DNA from: Variovorax saccharolyticus
Lineage (GTDB): Bacteria; Pseudomonadota; Gammaproteobacteria; Burkholderiales; Burkholderiaceae_C
Length of the DNA stretch: 64,000 nt
Direction: 5' to 3'
Assembly (NCBI RefSeq): GCF_030316765.1
Contig: NZ_JASZYT010000001.1
Span: forward strand, 186,001-250,000
Shown here: piece after piece, positions 7,447 through 16,916 of the stretch
Position numbering within the stretch: position 1 is the stretch's first letter
How the letters are laid out: each line of letters begins with the position of its first letter
Program-made: the position numbers and the translations under genes
The notes under the pieces: generated by a model
What the model saw: only the letters and a program-made list of their open reading frames with translations
Told to the model about the DNA's origin: nothing
Database searches by the model: none

Positions 7447-7983
7447 CTACTTGACCTGCTGCTTGACCAGTTTTCGCGCCAGCGTGCGGCGATGCATGCC
7501 GAGCCGCCTGGCGGTCTCGGAGATATTGAAGCCGGTTTCCGCCAGGGTCTCGTGGATGCGCTCCCATTCGAGCGTCTTGATCGAGGTCGAGCGGTTGGTC
7601 AGCTCGATGTCGGTGTCGCCCTCGGCGCGGCCGAAGGCGGCCTCGATGTCGTCGGTGTTGGAGGGCTTGGCCAGGTAGTGGCAGGCGCCCAGCTTGATCG
7701 CCTCGACCGCGGTGGCGATGCTGGCGAAGCCGGTCAGCACCACGATCAGCATCGCCGGATCGTGCCGGTTCAGGAGTTGCACGCAAGCCAGCCCGGAGGC
7801 TTCGCCGCTGAGCTTGAGGTCGACAACCGCATAGCGCGGCGAGCGGGTCTGGAGCAGGGTGGCGACTTCGTCGCGGTTGGCCGCCAGCAGCACGGTGTAG
7901 CCGCGCCGCTCGAAGGAGCGGCCCAGCGTGCGGGCGAAGGCCGCATCGTCCTCGACGATCAGCAGCAGGCGTTCAGCTTCCAT
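7447..7983 (-). CDS. regA: Redox response regulator RegA/PrrA/ActR family
   Basis: A 178-residue response regulator with an N-terminal receiver (LLLIVEDDAAFARTL acidic pocket, phosphoacceptor Asp in YAVVDLKL, conserved Lys in YLAKPSNTDD). The short Fis-type HTH at the C-terminus, FNISETARRLGMHRRTLARKL, is the hallmark of RegA/PrrA/ActR. Its start overlaps the regB stop by 11 bases. In known systems RegA, phosphorylated by RegB, controls respiratory oxidases, among other redox genes. Here it lies downstream of cyoABCD and SURF1 on the same strand, so the bo oxidase is a plausible target. The small Asp/Glu linker EGDTDIELTNRS separates the domains. Confidence 0.92.
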   Translation of the reverse strand: MEAERLLLIVEDDAAFARTLGRSFERRGYTVLLAANRDEVATLLQTRSPRYAVVDLKLSGEASGLACVQLLNRHDPAMLIVVLTGFASIATAVEAIKLGACHYLAKPSNTDDIEAAFGRAEGDTDIELTNRSTSIKTLEWERIHETLAETGFNISETARRLGMHRRTLARKLVKQQVK

Positions 7984-9277
7984 TTCCCTCGTCTTCCTCC
8001 TCTTCGAGAATGATCGACGCCAGCGGCAGGGTCAGGGTCACTTCGGCGCCGCCTTCCGGACGGTTGCGCGCGCTGACCTTGCCGCCCAGAGTGCGCGCCA
8101 CGTTGACGACCAGGAACAGCCCCAGGCCGCCTTCGGGACGGCCCTTGGTCGACAGGTAGGGCTTGCCGAAGTCGGCCAGCATGCCGGGCGCGAAACCGGG
8201 GCCGGCATCGGTGACCGTGAGCCGAAGGGTGTCGCCGTCGTGGGCTGCTTCGAGCCGCACCCAGTCGGGCGAGGCCTGGAGCGCATTGTCGAGCACGTTG
8301 CACAGGGTCTGCTTGAGGGCCGAGTCGGAGACCATCGGCAGGTCGTGGCCGAAGCGGTTCTCGTACTCGAAAGCCAGCACCGGCCGCGTCGTGCGCCACT
8401 CCTCGGCCGTGTCGTCGAGGAAGGTGCTGACCGTGGTCTCGAGCGAGGATTCGCCGCGCGCCTCGCCGGCCGACAGCAGGATGCCGCTCAGGGTGGTCTT
8501 GCAGCGCTGAACCTGCGCCTGCATCTCGTCGATCTCGGCGAGCAGTTCGGGGTCGGAGGTGAAATGCGGCAGGTGGCGCCAGTCGCCGAGGATCACCGAC
8601 AGCGTCGCCAGCGGCGTGCCCAGGTCGTGGGCGGCGCCCGAGGCCAGCAGACCCATCCGCACGATGTGCTCTTCTTCGGCGGCGCGCTCGCGCAGCGCCG
8701 CCAGCCGGGCGTCGCGGGCGCGCAGATTGCGGCTGATGCGGCTGATGAAGACCACCAGCAGCGCCGCGTTGAGCGCGAAGCAGATCAGCATGCCCAGGAT
8801 GTAGGGGCTCAGCAGTCCGCGCCCGTGGTCGATCGGCAGCTCGAGCGGGCCGCTGAAGATCGCCAGCCCCGCGAAGCAGGCGCTGGTGATGCCGACGATG
8901 GTCCAGGTCGACCAGGCTTCCAGCAGCACCGCGCCCAGGATCACCTGCAGCAGGTACAGGAAGACGAAGGGATTGGCCGCGCCGCCGCTCAGGTAGAGCT
9001 GCGCGGTCAGCATCGCGACGTCGACCAGCAGCGCGACGAACAGTTCGCCGTTGCTGACGTCGCGGTGGATGCGCCAGCGCAGCTGGCTGGCGGCGTTGAA
9101 GGCCGCCAGGAAGGCCAGCACCGCCAGCATCTGGTCGAGCGGCAGGCGGATGCCGAAGCCGTAGTGCACCACCGCGATGGTGGCGACCTGGCCGACCACG
9201 GCCATCCAGCGCAGCTGGATCAGCTGCTGCATGTTCTCCAGGCCGGTGGCGTCGCCGCCTTCAGTCTCGCGCGCCAT
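7973..9277 (-). CDS. regB: Redox sensor histidine kinase RegB/PrrB family
   Basis: A 434-residue membrane kinase with about six N-terminal membrane helices. GGAANPF at about 98–104 fits the GGxxNPF quinone-binding motif of RegB. The H-box is GAAHDLGTPLATLSVIL, of the RegB HxLGTPL type. A cysteine 42 residues after that histidine (QVQRCKTTL) sits near the position of the redox-active Cys265 of Rhodobacter RegB. The HATPase has the N-box NVLDNALQ, DAGPGFAP and GGLGLFLVVNVA. I chose the ATG at 9277 because GAGGAGG lies six bases upstream; an ATG at 9298 lacks such a site. It overlaps the SURF1 stop by 17 bases. Confidence 0.92.
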   Translation of the reverse strand: MARETEGGDATGLENMQQLIQLRWMAVVGQVATIAVVHYGFGIRLPLDQMLAVLAFLAAFNAASQLRWRIHRDVSNGELFVALLVDVAMLTAQLYLSGGAANPFVFLYLLQVILGAVLLEAWSTWTIVGITSACFAGLAIFSGPLELPIDHGRGLLSPYILGMLICFALNAALLVVFISRISRNLRARDARLAALRERAAEEEHIVRMGLLASGAAHDLGTPLATLSVILGDWRHLPHFTSDPELLAEIDEMQAQVQRCKTTLSGILLSAGEARGESSLETTVSTFLDDTAEEWRTTRPVLAFEYENRFGHDLPMVSDSALKQTLCNVLDNALQASPDWVRLEAAHDGDTLRLTVTDAGPGFAPGMLADFGKPYLSTKGRPEGGLGLFLVVNVARTLGGKVSARNRPEGGAEVTLTLPLASIILEEEEDEGNGS

Positions 9278-10007
9278 CGCGTGCCTCCTCGCCGTCATTC
9301 TGCGGCCGGCGGCGCTCGCGGACGACGTACCAGGCTGCGCCGGCGACCATCAGCGCCAGCGCGTACCAGGTGAGGGCGTAGACCAGGTGGTTGTTCGGGA
9401 ACGCGATCACGGTCATGCCGCCGCGCGGCGGCGCCGGTGCGGCCGCGTCGGCATCGACGAAGTAGGGCGCGACCTCGCCGAGGCCGCGCGCCCGGGCGAT
9501 CGCCTGGACGTCGCGCGAGTACCAGCGCTGGGCGTCGGGATCGTTCTGGCGCAGGAACGCGCCGTGCGGCTCGGTGATGCGCAGCAGGCCGGTCACGGTG
9601 ACCGGGCCCGCCGGCTCCTGGACGCCGCGGGCGGCGCGCTCTCTTTGCTGCGGCGAGACGAAGCCGCGGTTGACCAGCAGCAGGGCGCCGCCCTCCGTGC
9701 GAAGGGGCGTCAGCACCCAGTAGCCGCTGCCGAGCTCGGTGGTCGCCTGGACCAGGGTCTCGCGCTCGTGCAGGAAGGTGCCGGTGGCGCGCACGCGGCG
9801 GTATTCGTCGCGCGTCCGGTCGACGCCGGCCCACTCGCCGGGGCCGGGCGCCTCGGTGGGCGCGGCGTGCACGCGCTGGTCGATGCGCTCGATCAGCGCC
9901 AGCTTCCAGGCCCGGCGCTCCAGCTGCCAGGTGCCGAGCGCAAACAAACCCGAGAAGGCCAGCAGCGCGCACAGGGCCAGTGCGAGCCGCGGAAGAAGTC
10001 TCCTCAC
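9261..10007 (-). CDS. SURF1-family terminal oxidase assembly protein
   Basis: A SURF1 protein of about 248 residues with the family layout of two membrane helices flanking a soluble domain. The N-terminal helix ends in FALGTWQLERRAWK, the conserved SURF1 start motif. A C-terminal helix (LVYALTWYALALMVAGAAWYVV) follows the family's NNHLVYALTW. SURF1 proteins help insert heme into oxidase subunit I. Its place between cyoD and regB suits assembly of the bo oxidase. The GTG at 10007 is chosen because it places the helix at the N-terminus and avoids overlapping cyoD; longer in-frame starts exist. Confidence 0.88.
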   Translation of the reverse strand: MRRLLPRLALALCALLAFSGLFALGTWQLERRAWKLALIERIDQRVHAAPTEAPGPGEWAGVDRTRDEYRRVRATGTFLHERETLVQATTELGSGYWVLTPLRTEGGALLLVNRGFVSPQQRERAARGVQEPAGPVTVTGLLRITEPHGAFLRQNDPDAQRWYSRDVQAIARARGLGEVAPYFVDADAAAPAPPRGGMTVIAFPNNHLVYALTWYALALMVAGAAWYVVRERRRPQNDGEEARDGARD

Positions 10008-10030
10008 CGAAGCGCCGCGTCCTGGCTCAT

Positions 10031-10429
10031 TCAGGGCATCTTGTGCGTCTCGTGCATCAGGCCCGGCATCATGTTGTGGTTCAGGTGGTACATCACCCAC
10101 AGCGAGCCGCTCAGCGTGATTACGACGATCACCACCGTGAAGATCAGGGCCAGCATGGTCCAGCCGTGCTCCGACCTGGCGTTCATGTGCAGGAAGTAGA
10201 TCATGTGGACCACGATCTGCACCGCCGCGAAGGCGAGGATCACGAAGGCCGTGGTGCTGCTCTTGTCGAACACGTTGCCCATCACGAGCCAGAAGGGGAT
10301 CGCGGTCAGGATCACCGACAGGATGAAGCCCGTCACGTAGCCCTTGACGGTGGCGTGGGCGGCACCGTCGTGCTCGTGATCGTGGTCGTCATGGCCGCCA
10401 TGCGCGGCGTGGTCGTTGTGCGTGCTCAT
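10031..10429 (-). CDS. cyoD: Cytochrome bo quinol oxidase subunit IV
   Basis: A 132-residue protein with a His/Asp-rich N-terminus (HNDHAAHGGHDDHDHEHDG) followed by three membrane helices. VKGYVTGFILSVILTAIPF and VQIVVHMIYFLHMN are typical of CyoD. The small subunit supports assembly of the oxidase, possibly of the CuB site. The His-rich leader is longer than I expect for the E. coli protein and could bind metal, but that is inference. The start overlaps the cyoC stop by 4 bases (ATGA). Confidence 0.93.
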   Translation of the reverse strand: MSTHNDHAAHGGHDDHDHEHDGAAHATVKGYVTGFILSVILTAIPFWLVMGNVFDKSSTTAFVILAFAAVQIVVHMIYFLHMNARSEHGWTMLALIFTVVIVVITLSGSLWVMYHLNHNMMPGLMHETHKMP

Positions 10430-11067
10430 GGCAACACTCCCATCAGGTACACGAAGGTGAAGACGCCGATCCAGACCACGTCCAGGAAGTGCCAGAACAT
10501 CGACAGGCACATCAGGCGGCGGCGGTTCTCGGCGATGAAGCCGCGCTGCGCCACTTGCACCATCAGCACCACCAGCCAGACCAGGCCGAAGGTCACGTGC
10601 AGGCCGTGGGTGCCGACCAGCGCGAAGAAGGACGACAGGAAGGCGCTGCGCTGCGGCACCGCGCCTTCGTGGATCAGGTGCGCGAACTCGTAGAGCTCGA
10701 TGGCGATGAAGCTGGCGCCGAACAGGCCGGTGATCGCCAGCCAGACCAGCGTCGCGCGCATGCGCTTGCGCTGCATCTCGATCATCGCGAAGCCGTAGGT
10801 GATCGAGGACAGCAGCAGGAAGGCCGTGTTGAGCGCCACCAGCTTGAGGTCGAACAGGTCGGCGCCCGAGGGGCCGGCCGCGAAGTTGCGGCCCACCACC
10901 GCGTAGATCGCGAACAGGCAGGCGAACACCAGGCAGTCGCTCATCAGGTAGAGCCAGAACCCGAGCAGGGTGCCGTTCTCGGGGTGATGCTCGCCCTGCA
11001 CGTGGAAGCGCGGGTCGGGATGGCCGGTCATGGTGCCGGCAGGGGAAAGTACGGTGGTATCAGACAT
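10426..11067 (-). CDS. cyoC: Cytochrome bo quinol oxidase subunit III
   Basis: A 213-residue heme–copper oxidase subunit III with five membrane helices. It carries the typical [20 protein letters not shown] at the first helix and a later [15 protein letters not shown] segment that matches CyoC. In the complex it packs beside subunit I and may help proton uptake. The start overlaps the cyoB stop by 8 bases, showing tight translational coupling in the order cyoA–B–C–D. Confidence 0.95.
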   Translation of the reverse strand: MSDTTVLSPAGTMTGHPDPRFHVQGEHHPENGTLLGFWLYLMSDCLVFACLFAIYAVVGRNFAAGPSGADLFDLKLVALNTAFLLLSSITYGFAMIEMQRKRMRATLVWLAITGLFGASFIAIELYEFAHLIHEGAVPQRSAFLSSFFALVGTHGLHVTFGLVWLVVLMVQVAQRGFIAENRRRLMCLSMFWHFLDVVWIGVFTFVYLMGVLP

Positions 11068-13063
11068 GGCCGGCGAGCAGGCGGGTACGGGCGCCTTCGG
11101 TGCGGACGACTTCCTCCGTGGGGATGTGGTAGTCGCGCTTGTAGTTGAAGGTGTGGACGATGATGGCGAGCAGCATGACGGCGAAGGAGACGCCGGCCAC
11201 CAGCCACATCTGCCAGATCAGCGCGAAGCCGCAGGCAGCGGACAGCGCCGCGATGATGAAGCCGGCACCGGTGTTCTTCGGCATGTGGATCGGAATGAAG
11301 CCCGCCAGCGGCCGCACGTAGCCGTGCGTCTTCATGTAGGTCCAGGCGTCGTTGTCGTGCACGCGCGGCGTGAAGGCGAAGTTGTAGGCCGGGGGCGGCG
11401 AGGAGGTCGACCACTCCAGGGTGCGGCCGTTCCACGGGTCGCCGGTCTCGTCGCGCAGCGAATCGCGGCGCAGGAAGCTCACGAACAGCTGGATCAGGAA
11501 CGAGCCGATGCCCAGCGCGATCAGCACCGCGCCGAAGGCCGCGATCTGGAACCAGATCTGGTAGGAGGAGTCCTCGAAGTGGCTCACGCGGCGGGTCACG
11601 CCCATCAGGCCGAGCACGTAGAGCGGCATGAAGGCGAAGTAGAAGCCGACCACCCAGAACCAGAACGAGCACTTGCCCCAGAACGGATCGAGCTTGTAGC
11701 CGAAGGCCTTCGGGTACCAGTAGGTGATGCCGGCCATGAGGCCGAACAGCACGCCGCCGATGATCACGTTGTGGAAGTGGGCGATCAGGAACAGGCTGTT
11801 GTGCAGCACGAAGTCGGCCGGCGGAACCGCCAGCAGCACGCCGGTCATGCCGCCGATCACGAAGGTGATCATGAAGGCGATGGTCCACATCATGGGCAGC
11901 TCGAAGCGGATGCGGCCCTTGTACATCGTGAACAGCCAGTTGAAGATCTTCGCCCCGGTCGGGATCGAGATGATCATCGTCGTGATGCCGAAGAACGAGT
12001 TCACGCTGGCACCCGAGCCCATCGTGAAGAAGTGGTGCAGCCAGACGAGGTACGACAGGATGGTGATCACCAGCGTCGCGTAGACCATCGAGGCGTAGCC
12101 GAACAGGCGCTTGCCGCTGAAGGTGGCGACCACCTCGGAGAACACGCCGAACAGCGGCAGGATCAGGATGTAGACCTCGGGGTGGCCCCAGATCCAGATC
12201 AGGTTCACGTACATCATGGCGTTGCCGCCGAAGTCGTTCGTGAAGAAGTTGGTGCCGACGTAGCGGTCGAGCGACAGCAGGGCCAGCACCGCGGTCAGCA
12301 CCGGGAAGGCGGCGACGATCAGGATGTTGGTGGCCAGCGCGGTCCAGGTGAAGACCGGCATCTTCATGAGCGTCATGCCCGGCGCGCGCATCTTGACGAT
12401 GGTCGCGATCAGGTTGATGCCCGACAGCAACGTGCCGACCCCCGCGATCTGCAGGGACCATATGTAGTAGTCCACCCCGACGTCGGGACTGAACTCGATC
12501 CCCGACAGCGGCGGGTAGGCCAGCCAGCCGGTGCGAGCGAACTCGCCGACGAACAGCGAGGCCATCACCAGGCCGGCGCCGAAGGTGGTCATCCAGAAGC
12601 TGAAGTTGTTCAGGAACGGGAAGGCGACGTCGCGGGCGCCGATCTGCAGCGGCACGACGAAGTTCATCAGGCCCGTGACCAGCGGCATGGCGACGAAGAA
12701 GATCATGATCACGCCGTGGGCCGTGAAGATCTGGTCGTAGTGGTGCGGCGGCAGGAAGCCGGCGTTGTCACCGAAGGCGAAGGCCTGCTGGGCCCGCATC
12801 ATGATCGCGTCGGAGAAGCCGCGCAGCAGCATCACCAGACCGAGGATGATGTACATGATGCCGATCTTCTTGTGGTCGATGCTGGTGATCCAGTCGCGCC
12901 ACAAGGTGCCCCAGACCTTGAAATAGGTGATCGCGCCGAGGATCGCGATGCCGCCGAGGGCGACCGCGATGAAGGTTGCCAGCAGGATGGGTTCGTGGAA
13001 GGGAATGGCTTCCCAGGAGAGGCGGCCGAAGATGAGCTTCGTCAGGTCGAAATGTTCGGGCAT
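11060..13063 (-). CDS. cyoB: Cytochrome bo quinol oxidase subunit I
   Basis: A 667-residue heme–copper oxidase catalytic subunit, the usual CyoB length. The heme b/o and CuB ligands are recognisable: a His in [24 protein letters not shown] (the His–Tyr cross-link motif), HHFFTMG, and HFHNVIIGG near the C-terminal heme ligands. The enzyme oxidises ubiquinol, reduces oxygen to water and pumps protons. ATG at 13063 follows the cyoA stop by two bases. A longer reading upstream is in-frame but lies inside cyoA and is rejected. Confidence 0.97.
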   Translation of the reverse strand: MPEHFDLTKLIFGRLSWEAIPFHEPILLATFIAVALGGIAILGAITYFKVWGTLWRDWITSIDHKKIGIMYIILGLVMLLRGFSDAIMMRAQQAFAFGDNAGFLPPHHYDQIFTAHGVIMIFFVAMPLVTGLMNFVVPLQIGARDVAFPFLNNFSFWMTTFGAGLVMASLFVGEFARTGWLAYPPLSGIEFSPDVGVDYYIWSLQIAGVGTLLSGINLIATIVKMRAPGMTLMKMPVFTWTALATNILIVAAFPVLTAVLALLSLDRYVGTNFFTNDFGGNAMMYVNLIWIWGHPEVYILILPLFGVFSEVVATFSGKRLFGYASMVYATLVITILSYLVWLHHFFTMGSGASVNSFFGITTMIISIPTGAKIFNWLFTMYKGRIRFELPMMWTIAFMITFVIGGMTGVLLAVPPADFVLHNSLFLIAHFHNVIIGGVLFGLMAGITYWYPKAFGYKLDPFWGKCSFWFWVVGFYFAFMPLYVLGLMGVTRRVSHFEDSSYQIWFQIAAFGAVLIALGIGSFLIQLFVSFLRRDSLRDETGDPWNGRTLEWSTSSPPPAYNFAFTPRVHDNDAWTYMKTHGYVRPLAGFIPIHMPKNTGAGFIIAALSAACGFALIWQMWLVAGVSFAVMLLAIIVHTFNYKRDYHIPTEEVVRTEGARTRLLAGHV

Positions 13064-13065
13064 CT

Positions 13066-14127
13066 TTATTCTTCTCGGATGCGGGCGGTGGAAAGCGGAA
13101 GCGAAAGTCCGGCGGGATCGTTGACGCTGCACATGGCCGTCACATAGGTACGGGGCGGAATGCTGGCCTCGGGCTGCCAGGCCCGCGGCGAGACGTTGTA
13201 GGAGCCGACCTTGCCCAGGCCGCCTTCGGCGTCGATGGCCATCATCTGGTCCATGCACATCTTGTTGCGGTCGACGCAGCGGTTGACGATGGCCTTGTAG
13301 AGGTCGGGGGCGACCGTGCCGAAGCGGCGCACCGGGTCGCGTTCACTGGGGCGCTCGAGCTCCATGTAGGCGGCGCGGCTGAGCTCGCCGCCGGCCGACT
13401 TGGCCTTCTGCACCCAGGTCGCGAAGTCGGCATCGCTCACGCCGTGGAACCTGAAGCGCATGCCCGAGAAGCCGGCGCCGCTGTAGTTGGCCGAGAAGCC
13501 TTCGAAGTCGCCGGGCTTGTTGATGACCGCGTTGAGCTTGGTCTCCATGCCGGGCATGGCGTAGATCTGGCCGGCCAGCGCCGGGATGAAGAAGGAGTTC
13601 ATCACCGAGGAGGCGGTGATCTTGAACAGGATCGGGCGATCCACCGGCGCCGCCAGCTCGTTCACCGTGGCGATGCCCTGCTCGGGGTAGATGAAGAGCC
13701 ACTTCCAGTCGAGCGCCACCACTTCGACCGTCAGCGGCTTGACTTCGGCCGGGACCGGGCGGCCCGGCTCGATGCGGCGCAGCGGACGGTAGGGGTCCAG
13801 CGTGTGGGTGCTGATCCAGGTGATCGCGCCGAGGGCGATGATGATCAGCAGCGGCGCGCCCCAGATGGCGAGCTCGAGCTCGGTGGAGTGGTCCCAGTCG
13901 GGCGAATAGTTCGCCTCCTTGTTGTTCTGGCGGTAGCGCCAGGCGAACAGGATGGTGAGGGCGATCACCGGCACGATGATCAGCAGCATCAAGATCGTGG
14001 AAACCACGATCAGCTGGCCTTGCTGGCGGGCGATGTCGCCCGATGCGTTCAACAGCACCATGTCGCAGCCCGCCAACAGGGCGAGCGGGAGCAGGAGCAG
14101 TCCGCGAAAGTTCTTGAGGGGAGGCAT
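13066..14127 (-). CDS. cyoA: Cytochrome bo quinol oxidase subunit II (lipoprotein)
   Basis: A 353-residue subunit II. The N-terminus [22 protein letters not shown] has a lipobox (LAGC), so it is a lipoprotein as in E. coli. Two membrane helices follow and then a periplasmic cupredoxin fold ([22 protein letters not shown]). The CuA cysteines of cytochrome c oxidases are absent, which fits a quinol oxidase. It is the first gene of the leftward cyo operon. The 147-base gap to the divergent MFS gene must hold both promoters. Confidence 0.95.
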   Translation of the reverse strand: MPPLKNFRGLLLLPLALLAGCDMVLLNASGDIARQQGQLIVVSTILMLLIIVPVIALTILFAWRYRQNNKEANYSPDWDHSTELELAIWGAPLLIIIALGAITWISTHTLDPYRPLRRIEPGRPVPAEVKPLTVEVVALDWKWLFIYPEQGIATVNELAAPVDRPILFKITASSVMNSFFIPALAGQIYAMPGMETKLNAVINKPGDFEGFSANYSGAGFSGMRFRFHGVSDADFATWVQKAKSAGGELSRAAYMELERPSERDPVRRFGTVAPDLYKAIVNRCVDRNKMCMDQMMAIDAEGGLGKVGSYNVSPRAWQPEASIPPRTYVTAMCSVNDPAGLSLPLSTARIREE

Positions 14128-14274
14128 GCCGGGAAATGAGCGGTGGGTGCGCAAAAGGGACCACAATCTACTTCGTTTGGCGACTGCGGGATATTGGACG
14201 TTTTGTCCTATGGCGGCAATCTCGATTCGGTGAGACCCTCGGAGTATCCAGTTGAACACGACCCCCAAGCAGAA

Positions 14275-15618
14275 ATGACGACGTCCAGCATCAGTCCTCC
14301 CAGCGGCTCCTCGCCGCTGCACGACACCCAGCACGACAGCCCCGACGCCGCCTCGGACCATTCGCCGATCGCCCCGGGCGAGATCGCCGTCGGCGTGATC
14401 ATCGGCCGCGCCTCCGAGTATTTCGACTTCTTCGTCTACGGCATTGCCTCGGTGCTGGTGTTCCCGGCGGTCTTCTTCCCGATGGAAAACCGCCTCGAGG
14501 GCACGCTCTACGCCTTCGTGATCTTTTCCTTCGCCTTCATCGCCCGGCCCTTCGGCACCGTGGCCTCGATGGCGATCCAGCGCCGCTTCGGCCGCGAGGC
14601 CAAACTGACGACGGCGCTGTTCCTGCTCGGCATCTCGACCGCCGGCATCGCCTTCCTGCCGGGCTACGCGAGCATGGGCTTCGCCTCGATCGTGGTGCTG
14701 TCGATCCTGCGGGTCGGCCAGGGCATCGCGCTGGGCGGCTCCTGGGACGGCCTGCCCTCGCTGCTGGCGCTCAATGCGCCGCCGAACCGCCGCGGCTGGT
14801 ACGCCATGCTGGGCCAGCTCGGTGCGCCGGTGGGCTTTTTCATCGCCAGTGCCCTGTTCGCCTTCCTGTACTCCAGCCTGTCGACCGAGGACTTCCTCGA
14901 TTGGGGATGGCGTTACACCTTTTACGTTGCGTTTGCGATCAATGTGGTCGCGCTGTTCGCCCGGCTGCGGCTGGTGGCCACCAACGAATACGACCGCCTG
15001 CTCGAAGAGCGGGAGCTCGAACCTGCCAGCGTCATCGAGATCACCCGTTCGCAGGGCTCCAACCTGGTGATCGGCGCCTTCGCCGCGCTGGCGAGCTATG
15101 CGCTGTTCCACCTGATCACGGTGTTCCCGCTGTCCTGGATCACGCTGTACTCGACCCAGTCGATCAGCGAGTTCCTGGTCATCCAGATGATCGGCGCGGT
15201 GCTCGGCGCCGGCGGCATCGTGGCCTCGGGCGTCATCGCCGACCGCATCGGACGGCGCAACACGCTGGGCAGCCTGGCGCTGGCGATCGCCGTCTTCAGC
15301 GGCTTCGCGCCGACCCTGCTGGACGGCGGCAAGCTCGGCCAGGACGTCTTCATCCTGCTGGGCTTCGTGATCCTGGGCCTGTCGTACGGCCAGGCAGCCG
15401 GCGCCGTGACAGCCAACTTCGAGACCCGGTACCGCTACACCGGCGCCGCGCTCACGGCCGACCTGGCCTGGCTCATCGGCGCCGCCTTCGCGCCGCTGGT
15501 GGCGCTGGGACTGTCGGCCAATTTCGGCCTCGGCTATGTCAGCGTCTACCTGCTGTCGGGCGCGCTCTGCACGCTGGCTGCGCTGCGAGTCAACCGCGCG
15601 CTCGAAATCAAAGACTGA
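14275..15618 (+). CDS. MFS transporter (sugar/metabolite:H+ symporter type)
   Basis: A 447-residue major facilitator with twelve predicted helices. The loop after helix 2 and the cytoplasmic motif IADRIGRRNTLG mark the MFS halves. The first helix reads GVIIGRASEYFDFFVYGIASVLVFP, typical of the metabolite:H+ symporter group (ShiA/KgtP-like). The ATG at 14275 follows a Ser-rich tail-free N-terminus MTTSSISPPSG; longer in-frame starts upstream would run into the cyo promoter region. It is divergent from cyoA. The substrate is unknown. An intrinsic-terminator-like hairpin follows the stop. Confidence 0.85.
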   Translation: MTTSSISPPSGSSPLHDTQHDSPDAASDHSPIAPGEIAVGVIIGRASEYFDFFVYGIASVLVFPAVFFPMENRLEGTLYAFVIFSFAFIARPFGTVASMAIQRRFGREAKLTTALFLLGISTAGIAFLPGYASMGFASIVVLSILRVGQGIALGGSWDGLPSLLALNAPPNRRGWYAMLGQLGAPVGFFIASALFAFLYSSLSTEDFLDWGWRYTFYVAFAINVVALFARLRLVATNEYDRLLEERELEPASVIEITRSQGSNLVIGAFAALASYALFHLITVFPLSWITLYSTQSISEFLVIQMIGAVLGAGGIVASGVIADRIGRRNTLGSLALAIAVFSGFAPTLLDGGKLGQDVFILLGFVILGLSYGQAAGAVTANFETRYRYTGAALTADLAWLIGAAFAPLVALGLSANFGLGYVSVYLLSGALCTLAALRVNRALEIKD

Positions 15619-15626
15619 GACCTTGC

Positions 15627-15668
15627 GGGACAGACCAAGAAACTGCGCAGCAGTTTTTGCCCTGTCCC
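15627..15668. terminator. Nested double-stem terminator between convergent MFS and DedA genes
   Basis: An inner perfect 7-bp hairpin AAACTGC-GCA-GCAGTTT (15640–15656) is followed by TT and is enclosed by GGGACAG (15627–15633) and CTGTCCC (15662–15668). The inner stem gives a terminator for the rightward gene, and its A-rich left side serves the opposite strand. The outer arms make it look like a small REP-type palindromic element. Confidence 0.55.
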
Positions 15669-15700
15669 CAACTGATCGAACCCCGGGGGCGCGCCGGCGT

Positions 15701-16252
15701 TCAGCGCCGAGCGCGCCATTGGCGGAAGAGCGCCACCGCCAGCGCGATCACCAGCGCGCCGGCGATCAGCGGATGCTCGTAGGGCTTCAGGTGGCCGATC
15801 GACGCATGCACCCAGGCCGTGAGCTTGAGGCCGAACAGGCTGATGACCGTCGCCCACAGCAAAGCCGCCAGCGCGTCGAGCGCCGCGTAGGGCGCCGGGC
15901 GCATCGGGCCCATGCCCAGCGTGGCCGGCAGCGCGATGCGCAAGCCCCAGGCGAAGCGCATCAGGAAGATCGTCGCCACGGGATGCCGGCCGACGAAGCC
16001 GTTGACCCGCTCGACATGGGCCCGCAGCCCGGGCCGCTTCGCCAGCAGTTCGGCCCCCTTGCGGCGGCTCAGATGGAAGTAGAACTGGTCGGTCAGGAAG
16101 GCCGCCGCCGCACCGCAGGCGATCAGCGGCAACAGCGACAGGTAGCCCTGGTGGACCGCGAAGGCGCCCAGCATGAGGATCGTCTCGCCCTCGAACAGGC
16201 CGGCGACGAACACCGCGATGTAGCCGTATTGCTGGAGCAAGTCGGTCAACAT
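15701..16252 (-). CDS. DedA-family membrane protein
   Basis: A 183-residue DedA/SNARE-associated family protein. GLFEGETILMLGAFAVHQGYL matches the family's E-rich re-entrant loop, and VNGFVGRHPVATIFLMRFAWGLRIALPATLGMG carries the conserved FxRF/GxR region. Members act in membrane lipid turnover and proton-motive-force homeostasis; some are undecaprenyl-phosphate or phosphatidylethanolamine flippases. It lies 15 bases after the last gene of the antiporter operon would end on the opposite side, so it may be co-transcribed downstream of mrpG on the minus strand. Confidence 0.88.
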   Translation of the reverse strand: MLTDLLQQYGYIAVFVAGLFEGETILMLGAFAVHQGYLSLLPLIACGAAAAFLTDQFYFHLSRRKGAELLAKRPGLRAHVERVNGFVGRHPVATIFLMRFAWGLRIALPATLGMGPMRPAPYAALDALAALLWATVISLFGLKLTAWVHASIGHLKPYEHPLIAGALVIALAVALFRQWRARR

Positions 16253-16267
16253 CTGCGAAACGTCCCC

Positions 16268-16603
16268 TTAGCGCGGCGGCGGAACGTCGCCCTTCTTCTG
16301 GCGCTCGCGGAACAGTGCCGCGCGCATCAGGAAGATGGTGGTGACCGGCGCCGTGAGGGCGACGAAGAGGGCGATTAGCACCGCATGCAGGAACAGGCTG
16401 CGCCCTTGCACCGAGAAATAGACGATCGTGGCCAGCGTCATGCACCAGACGCCCAGCGTGGCACCGAGCGTCGGCGCATGGATGCGGCGGAAGAAAGTCG
16501 GCACCCGCACCAGCCCGAAGGAGCCGATGGCGGCGAAGGCGGCGCCGACCACCGCGAACACGGCGGTCAGGATCTCGGCCCACAGCGGCAGGGCTTCGGT
16601 CAT
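16268..16603 (-). CDS. mrpG: Mrp/Pha cation/proton antiporter subunit G
   Basis: A 111-residue protein with three membrane helices and the family pattern GSFGLVRVPTFFRRIHAPTLGATLGV, diagnostic of MnhG/MrpG/PhaG. It is the last subunit of the six-gene antiporter. The gap to mrpF is 34 bases, the largest inside the operon, yet orientation and order are those of Pha systems. The polar tail RERQKKGDVPPPR ends the protein. Confidence 0.92.
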   Translation of the reverse strand: MTEALPLWAEILTAVFAVVGAAFAAIGSFGLVRVPTFFRRIHAPTLGATLGVWCMTLATIVYFSVQGRSLFLHAVLIALFVALTAPVTTIFLMRAALFRERQKKGDVPPPR

Positions 16604-16637
16604 CGGCGCCCCCTTGCGCGACGCCCCGGCGCGGCGC

Positions 16638-16916
16638 TCATTCGATCACCTCCCCGCGCAGCAGGAACTTGGCGATCGCGGTCGAGCCGACGAAGCCGAA
16701 CAGGGCGATCAGCATCGCGGCCTCGAAGTAGACGTTGCTCGCATAGATGATGCCGAGCACCAGCATCATCAGCATGCCGTTGATGTAGAGGCAGTCGAGT
16801 GCCATCACGCGGTCCTGCGCGGTGGGCCCGACCAGCAGGCGGTAGAGCGCGCACAGCATCGCCACCGCCAGCAGCAGCAGGGCGAGCTTGAGCGCCCACA
16901 GGAGCACGGGTGTCAT
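16638..16916 (-). CDS. mrpF: Mrp/Pha cation/proton antiporter subunit F
   Basis: A 92-residue, three-helix protein. RLLVGPTAQDRVMALDCLYINGMLMM is the conserved core of MrpF/PhaF (the GPTxxDRVxALD motif). In Mrp complexes F helps stabilise the assembly beside subunits E and G. Start and mrpE stop overlap by 4 bases. Confidence 0.93.
   Translation of the reverse strand: MTPVLLWALKLALLLLAVAMLCALYRLLVGPTAQDRVMALDCLYINGMLMMLVLGIIYASNVYFEAAMLIALFGFVGSTAIAKFLLRGEVIE

Noticed and set aside
11030..13147. 705-codon rightward frame opposite cyoB
   Set aside because: Low-complexity Glu/Gln/Arg/His translation, typical of an antisense frame in GC-rich DNA; cyoB on the other strand has all heme ligands.
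13066..15111. Extended N-terminus for cyoA reaching into the MFS gene
   Set aside because: It would overlap a real gene for almost 1 kb, and the lipoprotein signal begins at the ATG at 14127.
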